A DNA stretch of 7,358 nucleotides from NCBI GenBank assembly GCA_937893485.1, contig CALBJL010000004.1, forward strand, positions 1 through 7,358, written 5' to 3'. This document shows positions 1 through 6,399 of this stretch, piece by piece. Every line of letters starts with the position of its first letter. Position 1 is the stretch's first letter. The notes beneath the pieces are model-generated. The model saw only the letters and a program-made list of their open reading frames with translations. It was not told where the DNA came from and did no database searches. This DNA is from an uncultured bacterium. GTDB taxonomy: Bacteria; Bacillota; Clostridia; Lachnospirales; Lachnospiraceae. The position numbers and the translations under genes are program-made.

Positions 1-137
1 CGGTTTCGATCGTGGCCGGTGCGGGCGTGTATTTTGTACTGATGCTGTTATTCAAGGGCATGGATGAGCAGTCACTGCTCGCATTTCCGGGTGGGCGCAG
101 GCTCATTTCACTTGGCAGAAAAATGCATTTGCTGTAG
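1..137 (+). CDS. C-terminal end of SpoVB/MurJ-like polysaccharide (lipid II-type) flippase, 5' partial
   Basis: An open frame enters from the left edge (first whole codon at base 3) and stops at TAG 135-137, giving 44 residues. It reads as the end of a hydrophobic helix (GAGVYFVLMLLFKGM) followed by a short cytoplasmic tail containing FPGGRRL and ending RKMHLL. A last transmembrane helix, then a 'LPGGRRL...R+LHLL' basic tail, is how many clostridial stage V sporulation protein B / MOP-superfamily flippases end. That family moves lipid-linked cell wall or cortex precursors across the membrane. Only the tail is visible, so family assignment rests on this ending and on the sporulation-type gene next door; another polytopic membrane protein is possible. 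No terminator hairpin follows the stop, so transcription may continue into the next gene. Confidence 0.55.
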   Translation, partial: VSIVAGAGVYFVLMLLFKGMDEQSLLAFPGGRRLISLGRKMHLL

Positions 138-141
138 TTTT

Positions 142-171
142 TGAATATATTTCCATAAATAGGACATACTA
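142..171 (+). promoter_or_regulatory. Predicted sigma-G (forespore) promoter
   Basis: TGAATA at 142-147 and CATACTA at 165-171 are separated by 17 bases. From memory, the Bacillus sigma-G consensus is TGAATA or GHATR at -35, 17-18 bases, then CATWHTA (often CATACTA) at -10, so both boxes and the spacing match fully. It lies just after the flippase stop and just before a BofC-like gene, which is known in Bacillus to be expressed in the forespore. The caveat is geometry: transcription would begin near 177-179, leaving a leader of only about 8-10 bases before ATG 187. The -10 would also partly satisfy a sigma-E pattern (CATACTAT, with GAATATA at 143-149 and 15 bases between). The match is seen directly; activity is inferred. 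Confidence 0.6.
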
Positions 172-176
172 TTTGT

Positions 177-182
177 GGTGAT
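177..182 (+). promoter_or_regulatory. Ribosome binding site candidate that favours the ATG at 187
   Basis: GGTGAT at 177-182 matches the downstream half of the extended Shine-Dalgarno sequence GGAGGTGAT and sits 4 bases before ATG 187. A rival AGGA at 161-164 is 10 bases before GTG 175, but it overlaps the predicted promoter and would be absent from a transcript starting there. The in-frame candidates are GTG 175, GTG 178, ATG 181 and ATG 187. Confidence 0.4.
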
Positions 183-186
183 GAAA

Positions 187-651
187 ATGGGAAAACTAGA
201 ACAAATCAAAATAAAATTATATGTATTTCTGGCGGTGCTGGTAGTGATCGGTGCCTGCATCTGCATCTATCGTGCCACGGTGGGCAGTGAGGAGCAGAAG
301 ATGCCCGCGCCTGCACAGGTTGCAGAGGAGCCGCAGGCAGACAGGACGCAGGGTACAGAGCGGTTACAGGAGACCGGAGCTGTGCGTGTGCCTGAAACCT
401 CTTCCGGCGGGCACACCGAAGAAGTCCCTGCCGGATACACGATCCAGCCGGAATCGGCGCAGACCACATATACACTCGTGGTGGCGGATGGCTGTCTGCA
501 GGTGTATGTCCTAGAGACCGGACAGCTCTATATGGAGACAACGATCGTCTATGACCTGCTGCCAGAGGAAGTGCGCGCGCAGATCGATGCGGGAAAGCAT
601 TTTGACAGCGAAGAGACACTGCTTGAGTTTTTGGAGAGTTACTCCAGTTAG
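187..651 (+). CDS. Membrane-anchored protein with BofC-like C-terminal domain
   Basis: The protein has 154 residues from ATG 187. It has a short basic N-terminus (KLEQIKIK), one hydrophobic helix at about residues 11-28, a low-complexity E/P/Q/T-rich linker at about 30-92, and a compact domain at about 93-154. That domain shows TYTLVVADGCLQVY, then LYMETTI, a LPEEV helix, and a final EETLLEFLESYSS. The alternation 'Y..v.dG.i.vy ... L ... G..f.s...l..flE.YSS' resembles the C-terminal domain of BofC. In Bacillus subtilis BofC is a forespore-made protein of the intermembrane space that restrains the SpoIVB protease in the sigma-K checkpoint. The upstream part of Bacillus BofC is not recognisable here; the linker replaces it. 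The helix has no clear signal peptidase site, so I infer a bitopic protein with its C-terminal domain outside the cytoplasm. Starts at 175, 178 or 181 would add 2-4 residues. The next gene begins 15 bases after the stop, which suggests co-transcription. Role in this organism is inference. Confidence 0.65.
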   Translation: MGKLEQIKIKLYVFLAVLVVIGACICIYRATVGSEEQKMPAPAQVAEEPQADRTQGTERLQETGAVRVPETSSGGHTEEVPAGYTIQPESAQTTYTLVVADGCLQVYVLETGQLYMETTIVYDLLPEEVRAQIDAGKHFDSEETLLEFLESYSS

Positions 652-666
652 GAATAGGGCATATTG

Positions 667-2055
667 ATGGAGAAAGGAATGAAATCCAGGGTGACATCCG
701 GACATCGTCCGGAACCGGAAAAGATATGGGATGTGATTGTCGTCGGCGGCGGAGCCGCCGGACTGATGGCGGCGATTCAGGCAGCCAGAGGGGGCGCGCA
801 GGTGCTCATACTGGAGCATATGGAGCGGCCCGGCAAGAAAATTCTGATGACCGGAAACGGAAAATGTAACTTTAGCAACGAAATATTGCACACAATCGAC
901 GAGTGGCAGGACGGGCATTCATGCAAAAAGTATTATCATGGAGCTTGTCCTGCATTTGTACTGCCTGCGCTAAAAAAATACGATGTTAATTCTACATTAA
1001 ACTTTTTTAGCAATTTAGGGGTCGTATCGGTGACACGCAGAGGTGGTTATTATCCGGCGGGCGGACAGGCATCCGGCATATTGGCTGTAATGCTGATGGA
1101 ATGCGGGCGTCTAGGCATTTCGATCGAGTGCAATATCGGCATAAGATCGATCACAAAAGCGGAAAATATATGCGCTAATGGATCGAAAAAAGCAGAAATT
1201 TTTGTATTTGAAACAAAAACCGGCAGCTATTTTAGTCAAAAATGCATCCTTGCGACCGGTGGAAAGTCTTATAAAAAGACTGGAAGTGACGGAAGTGGAT
1301 TTCTATATGTAGAACGTCTCGGACACCACATACAAGATTTAGTTCCGGCGCTCGTCCCTTTGCAATCCAGCCTTGCATTTTTCAAAAAGGTTGCAGGAAT
1401 TCGTGCAGAAATTTCGGCAAAAATCTACATCAATGACCGGGAAATGGACTGTCAGACAGGCGAACTACAGCTGACTGATTACGGCATTTCCGGCATCTGT
1501 ATTTTCCAGTTGAGTTATCTGGCGGCAGTTGCATTTTCTGATGCGAAACGAGCCGGTGGATCAGCGCCGAAGGTGGAGGTCGAGCTGGATTTTGCCCCCG
1601 GGATGACAGATCAGGAAACGCATGATATACTAAAGGCTCGTCTGAGCCATCCGTGTGCCGCACACAAGACGGCAGCACAGAGTCTGATCGGCTGGTTTCC
1701 GGACAAGCTGGGTGCAGCTTTTTTGGAGGAAGCCGGGATCGCACCGGATCAGCCGTGTGCACGGATTGGTGAGCGACAGTTGACGGAGCTCGGCAAACGG
1801 ATCAGGCATCTGCGTGTTCCCATCACGGCGACGCGTTCCTTTGAACAGGCACAGGTGACTGCGGGGGGCGTGGATACGTCACAGGTCGATGCGCAGACGA
1901 TGGAATCAAAGCTTGTCGGGGGCTTATATTTTGTGGGAGAGATGCTCGATGTCGACGGTATCTGCGGCGGCTTCAATCTGCAATGGGCGTGGTCGAGCGG
2001 TGCGGTTGCAGGCAGACATGCGGCATCCGCGGTGACAGGGAGTGACAATTCATGA
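667..2055 (+). CDS. NAD(P)/FAD-dependent oxidoreductase, HI0933/BaiN/YhiN family flavoprotein
   Basis: The protein has 462 residues. An N-terminal Rossmann FAD site is clear: VIVVGGGAAGL with the glycines at 27-32 and Glu50 closing the second strand. The family hallmark GKKILMTGNGKCNFSN follows at 56-71. ATGGKSY...TGSDGSGF lies at 196-212, and the C-terminal FAD-contact block GEMLDVDGICGGFNLQWAW at 424-442. These identify the HI0933/TIGR00275 family of soluble flavoproteins. The physiological substrate of most members is unknown. One Clostridium scindens member, BaiN, was linked to bile acid metabolism, but family membership alone does not support that role here. At 462 residues it is somewhat longer than the usual 400-420, partly from a 20-residue N-terminal extension. 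ATG 667 is chosen because AGGG 656-659 sits 7 bases before it; TTG 664 and ATG 679 (GGAG 669-672) are alternatives. It starts 15 bases after the BofC-like gene and its stop overlaps the next start. Bases of about 841-1440 are clearly more AT-rich than the rest of the gene. Confidence 0.9.
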   Translation: MEKGMKSRVTSGHRPEPEKIWDVIVVGGGAAGLMAAIQAARGGAQVLILEHMERPGKKILMTGNGKCNFSNEILHTIDEWQDGHSCKKYYHGACPAFVLPALKKYDVNSTLNFFSNLGVVSVTRRGGYYPAGGQASGILAVMLMECGRLGISIECNIGIRSITKAENICANGSKKAEIFVFETKTGSYFSQKCILATGGKSYKKTGSDGSGFLYVERLGHHIQDLVPALVPLQSSLAFFKKVAGIRAEISAKIYINDREMDCQTGELQLTDYGISGICIFQLSYLAAVAFSDAKRAGGSAPKVEVELDFAPGMTDQETHDILKARLSHPCAAHKTAAQSLIGWFPDKLGAAFLEEAGIAPDQPCARIGERQLTELGKRIRHLRVPITATRSFEQAQVTAGGVDTSQVDAQTMESKLVGGLYFVGEMLDVDGICGGFNLQWAWSSGAVAGRHAASAVTGSDNS

Positions 2056-3650
2056 TCAGAATTCAACAGTTAAAATTACCACTCACACATAATGAACAGA
2101 TGATCGAAGAAAAGATCTGTACTGCGCTTGGCATTCCCATGGGTACAGATTTTCAGTATGAGATTATCCGCCGTTCCGTGGATGCGAGGAAAAAGCCGCA
2201 GCTTTTTTATGTGTACACGGTCGATGTGACGATGAGCGGCGAGGCGAAGCTCGTAAAAAAATTACATAAGCCAAATATCCAGCTTGTACAAAAGAGCCGT
2301 TACCATTTCCCGAAACCCGGTGAACTGGCAATGAAGCACCGTCCGGTCGTCGTAGGTGCCGGCCCTGCAGGATTGTTCTGTGCGTATGAGCTGGCGTTGC
2401 ACGGATACCGTCCGGTTATTTTGGAGCGCGGCAGACGGGTGGAACAGCGCACGGCAGATGTCGTCCGGTTCTGGGCGGAAGGGATTTTAGACCCGTCCTC
2501 GAATGTCCAGTTCGGAGAGGGCGGAGCCGGTACGTTTTCGGACGGAAAACTAAACACGCTGGTTAAAGATCCGATCGGGCGTGGCAGACATGTATTAGAG
2601 GTGTTCTGCAAATGTGAGGCGCCGTCCGAGATTTTATATGATCACAAGCCGCACATCGGAACCGATATTCTGACAGCGGTGATCCGCAATCTGCGGGAAG
2701 AGATCCTGCGTCTGGGCGGGAAATTTATGTTTGAGACCTGTATGACGGAGCTGGTGTCTGAAAATGGCGCGTTGACCGGGCTTATCGTGCGCGATTCCCA
2801 CGGCGAGCGTCAGATCGATACCGACATCGCCATACTCGCACCCGGACATTCCGCAAGGGATACGTTTGAGATGTTAGCACAACATGCGCTTCTCATGGAG
2901 CCGAAGCCGTTTGCGGTCGGGTTCCGCGTGGAACATCCGCAGCGGATGATCAACGAGAGCCAGTACGGTGCAGAGCCGGATATGGAGCATCTGCCCGTCG
3001 CACCGTATAAGATCACGGCGAATTTTCCCGGACAGCGTGGTGTCTATTCATTTTGCATGTGTCCGGGCGGTTATGTGGTCAATGCTTCCTCGGAAGAAAA
3101 GCATCTGGCAGTCAATGGCATGAGCTATTACCGCCGTGACAGCGAAAATGCCAATTCCGCGATTATCGTTGCCGTGACACCGGCGGATTTTCCGGGAACC
3201 GATGCGCTTTCGGGTGTGCGTTTCCAGCGTGCATTGGAACGACATGCCTATGAATTGTGCGATGGCAGGATTCCGCAGCAGCTATATGGGGATTTTAAAG
3301 AGCGGCGTGTGTCGGATGGATACGGTGATTTCACAAGCTGCGTCAAGGGCGCGGCTGATTTTGGTGCGCTGCATGAGCTGCTGACCGATGATATGAACCG
3401 CTGCTTTGTGGCAGGCATGGAGCAGTTCGGCAAAAAGCTGCGCGGCTTTGACCGCGCCGATGCGATTTTATCCGGTGTTGAGAGCCGGACATCTTCGCCG
3501 CTTCGCATCCTGAGAAATGAACAGTTGGAGAGCAGTATCCGTGGACTTTATCCGTGCGGGGAGGGCGCAGGTTATGCAGGTGGTATCACATCCGCGGCGA
3601 TGGACGGTATAAAAGTTGCGGAGGCAGTCGCAAAACAATACCATCCGTAA
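2052..3650 (+). CDS. FAD-dependent dehydrogenase, COG2509-type, uncharacterised
   Basis: The protein has 532 residues. A roughly 95-residue N-terminal module (IRIQQLKLPL..., YEIIRRSVDARKKP, FYVYTVDV) precedes the FAD-binding Rossmann motif VVVGAGPAGLFCAYELA, whose glycine signature is at 102-107. Next come NVQFGEGGAGTFSDGKLNT (FGEGG at 154-158), a central GFRVEHPQ and YSFCMCPGGYVV region, and the C-terminal FAD block GLYPCGEGAGYAGGITSAA at 498-515. This arrangement fits the large 'uncharacterised FAD-dependent dehydrogenase' family common in Firmicutes and Bacteroidetes. The reaction is not known and there is no obvious membrane segment, so a cytoplasmic enzyme is inferred. ATG 2052 overlaps the TGA of the preceding flavoprotein gene (ATGA) and GGGAG 2038-2042 lies 9 bases upstream, indicating translational coupling and one operon. 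The two flavoproteins are from different families and do not look like a recent duplication. Confidence 0.88.
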   Translation: MIRIQQLKLPLTHNEQMIEEKICTALGIPMGTDFQYEIIRRSVDARKKPQLFYVYTVDVTMSGEAKLVKKLHKPNIQLVQKSRYHFPKPGELAMKHRPVVVGAGPAGLFCAYELALHGYRPVILERGRRVEQRTADVVRFWAEGILDPSSNVQFGEGGAGTFSDGKLNTLVKDPIGRGRHVLEVFCKCEAPSEILYDHKPHIGTDILTAVIRNLREEILRLGGKFMFETCMTELVSENGALTGLIVRDSHGERQIDTDIAILAPGHSARDTFEMLAQHALLMEPKPFAVGFRVEHPQRMINESQYGAEPDMEHLPVAPYKITANFPGQRGVYSFCMCPGGYVVNASSEEKHLAVNGMSYYRRDSENANSAIIVAVTPADFPGTDALSGVRFQRALERHAYELCDGRIPQQLYGDFKERRVSDGYGDFTSCVKGAADFGALHELLTDDMNRCFVAGMEQFGKKLRGFDRADAILSGVESRTSSPLRILRNEQLESSIRGLYPCGEGAGYAGGITSAAMDGIKVAEAVAKQYHP

Positions 3651-3665
3651 AATCGTTGCGGAGCA

Positions 3666-3698
3666 TTTTATTTAATAGGAATTTCCTGTTAAATAAAA
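3666..3698 (+). repeat. AT-rich 33-base inverted repeat in the spacer before mutS
   Basis: The left arm TTTTATTTAATAGGAA (3666-3681) and right arm TTCCTGTTAAATAAAA (3683-3698) are complementary around T3682 with one T/G pair (3676/3688), so 16 pairs including one wobble in RNA. The loop would open to about five bases, AAUUU. T residues lead and A residues trail, which is the reverse of an intrinsic terminator on either strand; no U-tract follows the stem in either direction. It could be a protein-binding palindrome, an RNA hairpin that protects or processes the transcript, or an attenuating structure upstream of mutS. The repeat is seen directly; its function is unknown. Confidence 0.75.
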
Positions 3699-3720
3699 AA
3701 GTCTGAGGGATATTAGAAAT

Positions 3721-3726
3721 AGGAGG
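3721..3726 (+). promoter_or_regulatory. mutS ribosome binding site (AGGAGG) before a double ATG
   Basis: AGGAGG at 3721-3726 lies 3 bases before ATG 3730 and 6 bases before ATG 3733. The second spacing is closer to the usual 5-9 bases, so ATG 3733 (protein MAEYSP...) is preferred; the difference is a single residue. Confidence 0.75.
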
Positions 3727-3732
3727 AACATG

Positions 3733-6375
3733 ATGGCTGAGTATTCACCCATGATGCAGCATTATTTACAGACAAAAGAGGAGCATAAGGACTGTATTCT
3801 TTTTTACAGGCTGGGCGATTTTTATGAAATGTTTTTTGAGGATGCACAGATCGCCTCGAAGGAGTTGGAGCTGACGCTGACCGGAAAACAGTGCGGAACG
3901 GAAGAACGCGCACCGATGTGCGGCGTGCCGTTCCATGCCGCAGATACATACATTAACCGACTTGTGGCAAAGGGCTACAAGGTAGCGGTCTGCGAGCAGA
4001 TCGGCGATCCGAAACTGACCAAAGGAATCGTTGAGCGGAAGGTGATCCGCATTGTGACACCCGGTACAAATACCGATGCAGCATCCCTCGATGAGTCAAA
4101 AAACAACTATCTGATGTGCATTTACTGCGATGAGTCGGTGTTTGGTGTATCTACGGCAGATGTATCGACCGGAGACTATTTTGTGACCGAGATCGACACG
4201 ACGCAGAAGCTGATGGATGAGATCCAGAAATTTGCGCCTGCGGAGATCATTTGTAACGAGGCGCTGTTTTTGAGTTCACTTGATATCGAGACACTGCGCA
4301 GCAGGTTTGGCATCACGGTAACGGCGCTCGATTCATGGTATTTTACCGATGATACCGCAAAAGGTGTTTTGCTGGATCATTTTCATGTCAGACAGCTCGA
4401 CGGACTCGGTCTGGCAGATTATCTTTCCGGCACGCTGGCAGCCGGCGCGCTGCTGAAATATTTATATGAAACACAGATGAACGGTCTGGAGCACATGACG
4501 ACGATCAAGCCGTATTCGACGAGCGCTTTTATGGTACTTGATTCGGCGACGAGGCGCAATCTGGAGTTGGTCGAGACGATGCGTGAGAAAAATAAAAAAG
4601 GATCGCTGCTGTGGGTGCTGGACAAGACGAAAACAGCGATGGGCGCGCGTCTGCTGCGCACATATGTGGAACAGCCGCTGATCCAGAAGGATGCGATTGA
4701 GGCGCGTTTTGATGCGATCGACGAGCTGAACCAGAATATTATGAGCCGCGAGGAAATGAGCGAGTATCTGAATCCGGTGTACGATCTGGAGCGACTGATT
4801 ACGAGGATCAGCTATCAGACGGCGAATCCGCGTGATTTAATCGCATTTAAAAATTCATTGCAGATGCTCCCGCCGATCCGCATGGTGCTCTCGGAGTTTC
4901 ACACAAAGGCGCTCACGGACCTATTAGAACAGATGGATTCTCTGGAGGATATTTCCGGCTGGATCGACGATGCGATCGTCGAAGAACCGCCGCTGTCCGT
5001 ACACGACGGAAATATTATTAAAGAAGGCTATTTTGAAGAGGTTGACCGTCTGCGCAAGGCAAAGACCGAAGGAAAAAACTGGCTGGCACAGATTGAAAGC
5101 TCCGAGCGCGAAAAAACCGGGATCAGGAATTTGCGCATCAAATACAACAAGGTGTTCGGCTATTATCTGGAAGTCACAAATTCTTATAAGGAGCTGGTTC
5201 CGGACTATTATACGAGAAAACAGACTTTGACGAACGCGGAGCGTTATATCACGCCGGAGCTCAAAGAGCTGGAGGAGACGATTCTCGGCGCGGAGGATAA
5301 GCTCGTACAGCTTGAATATGAGCTGTTCCGCCAGCTTCGCGAACGGATCACGGGTGAGGTGACACGTATCCAGCGTTCCGCGAAGGCGGTTGCCGGTCTG
5401 GATGTACTGCTCTCGTTTGCGAAAGTCGCGGATACGCAGCACTATTGCCGTCCGCGCATCAACGAAAATGGCACACTGATGATCCGCGATGGCAGGCATC
5501 CGGTTGTGGAAAAAATGATGAACAACGATATGTTTATTCCGAATGATACGCATCTCGACAACGGGAAAAACCGCATTTCCATCATAACCGGACCGAATAT
5601 GGCGGGAAAATCGACTTATATGCGTCAGACGGCGCTGATCGTGCTCATGGCGCAGATCGGCAGCTTTGTACCTGCGGCTGAGGCGGACATCGGGCTTGTG
5701 GACCGCATTTTTACGAGGGTCGGAGCGAGTGATGATCTCGCGAGCGGTCAGAGTACGTTTATGGTTGAAATGAATGAGGTGGCGAATATCCTGCGCAATG
5801 CGACATCGAACAGCCTGCTCATTCTGGATGAGATCGGACGCGGTACGTCGACCTTTGACGGACTTTCGATCGCATGGGCGGTCGTTGAGCATATCAGCAA
5901 TCCGAAGCTGCTCGGTGCCAAGACACTGTTTGCGACACATTATCATGAGCTGACCGAGCTGGAGGGCAAGCTCGACAACGTAAATAATTATTGTATCGCC
6001 GTGAAGGAAAAGGGCGATGACATTGTATTTTTACGAAAAATCGTAAAGGGCGGTGCCGACCGCAGCTACGGCATTCAGGTCGCAAAGCTGGCGGGTGTGC
6101 CGGATTCCGTGATCAACCGTGCGAAGGAGATCTGTCAGGAGCTGATCGAAAACAATATCACATGCGGCGTGGAGAGTCTCTCACCGGATAAGCGCACGCA
6201 CAAAAAGGTCAAGAAGCTCGACGAGGTAGATCAGAATCAGATTTCGCTGTTTGATACGGTGGACGATGACGATATTTTAAAGGAATTAAAGGAACTCGAT
6301 CTTGGGAACTATACACCGATCGAGGCATTAAATAAATTGTATGAGCTGCAGGCGAAGCTCAAAAACCGATGGTAG
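3733..6375 (+). CDS. mutS: DNA mismatch repair protein MutS
   Basis: This is a complete 880-residue MutS, close to the normal bacterial length. The N-terminal mismatch-recognition domain carries GDFYEMF, with the mismatch-stacking Phe30 and Glu32 of the F-x-E motif, followed by MCGVPFHA and the VTPGT segment ending the domain. Connector, core lever and clamp regions fill about 125-560 (RRNLELVETMR, KTAMGARLLR, IKYNKVFGYYLEVT). The ABC ATPase has Walker A GPNMAGKST at 620-628, signature segment DDLASGQSTFMVEM at 667-680, Walker B LLILDEIGRGTSTFDG with Asp699-Glu700, and the THYHEL switch near 735-740. QISLF at 836-840 is a sliding-clamp (DnaN) binding motif, and a helical C-terminal tail (TPIEALNKLYELQ) supports dimer-tetramer formation. 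MutS detects mismatches after replication and, in the ATP state, recruits MutL. mutL follows after 24 bases. All key residues are present, so the protein should be active. Confidence 0.98.
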   Translation: MAEYSPMMQHYLQTKEEHKDCILFYRLGDFYEMFFEDAQIASKELELTLTGKQCGTEERAPMCGVPFHAADTYINRLVAKGYKVAVCEQIGDPKLTKGIVERKVIRIVTPGTNTDAASLDESKNNYLMCIYCDESVFGVSTADVSTGDYFVTEIDTTQKLMDEIQKFAPAEIICNEALFLSSLDIETLRSRFGITVTALDSWYFTDDTAKGVLLDHFHVRQLDGLGLADYLSGTLAAGALLKYLYETQMNGLEHMTTIKPYSTSAFMVLDSATRRNLELVETMREKNKKGSLLWVLDKTKTAMGARLLRTYVEQPLIQKDAIEARFDAIDELNQNIMSREEMSEYLNPVYDLERLITRISYQTANPRDLIAFKNSLQMLPPIRMVLSEFHTKALTDLLEQMDSLEDISGWIDDAIVEEPPLSVHDGNIIKEGYFEEVDRLRKAKTEGKNWLAQIESSEREKTGIRNLRIKYNKVFGYYLEVTNSYKELVPDYYTRKQTLTNAERYITPELKELEETILGAEDKLVQLEYELFRQLRERITGEVTRIQRSAKAVAGLDVLLSFAKVADTQHYCRPRINENGTLMIRDGRHPVVEKMMNNDMFIPNDTHLDNGKNRISIITGPNMAGKSTYMRQTALIVLMAQIGSFVPAAEADIGLVDRIFTRVGASDDLASGQSTFMVEMNEVANILRNATSNSLLILDEIGRGTSTFDGLSIAWAVVEHISNPKLLGAKTLFATHYHELTELEGKLDNVNNYCIAVKEKGDDIVFLRKIVKGGADRSYGIQVAKLAGVPDSVINRAKEICQELIENNITCGVESLSPDKRTHKKVKKLDEVDQNQISLFDTVDDDDILKELKELDLGNYTPIEALNKLYELQAKLKNRW

Positions 6376-6387
6376 TACATAAATAAA

Positions 6388-6394
6388 AAGGAGG
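6388..6394 (+). promoter_or_regulatory. mutL ribosome binding site (AAGGAGG)
   Basis: AAGGAGG at 6388-6394 is 5 bases before ATG 6400 and fixes the mutL start. It lies in the 24-base mutS-mutL gap, where no terminator or promoter is visible. Confidence 0.85.
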
Positions 6395-6399
6395 CTGTC

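Noticed and set aside
141..170. Sigma-A type promoter, TTGAAT (141-146) with CATACT (165-170)
   Set aside because: Each box matches only 4 of 6 consensus positions with an 18-base spacer, whereas the same bases fit the sigma-G pattern completely.
744..760. GC-rich hairpin, CGGCGGC and GCCGCCG around GGA
   Set aside because: It falls on the codons of the Rossmann glycine motif GGGAAG, whose Gly and Ala codons naturally give GGC/GCC complementarity. There is no T-tract, and the position inside the gene argues against a terminator.
206..918. Open frames on the - strand at 206-697 and 511-918
   Set aside because: They are antisense to the BofC-like gene and the start of the first flavoprotein gene. 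Their composition is that of reversed codons (Ser, Pro, Arg, His, Cys rich) with no recognisable domain.
667..2055. Bile-acid metabolism role implied by the BaiN family name
   Set aside because: HI0933-family flavoproteins are widespread in bacteria with no bile acid metabolism, and no other bai-type gene is visible in the window.
3651..3720. Housekeeping promoter for mutS in the spacer
   Set aside because: TTTAAT (3671-3676) and TATTAG (3711-3716) look like -10 boxes, but no convincing -35 element lies at the right distance, so I could not support a promoter call.
4970..5230. Second + strand frame of 86 codons inside mutS
   Set aside because: It is a shifted reading of the mutS clamp region, with no start context and no recognisable product.
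4924..5946. Long open frame of 340 codons on the - strand
   Set aside because: It lies wholly inside mutS, antisense to its conserved ATPase and clamp regions, is rich in Arg/His/Ile as expected from reading codons backwards, shows no family motif, and has no visible ribosome binding site context.
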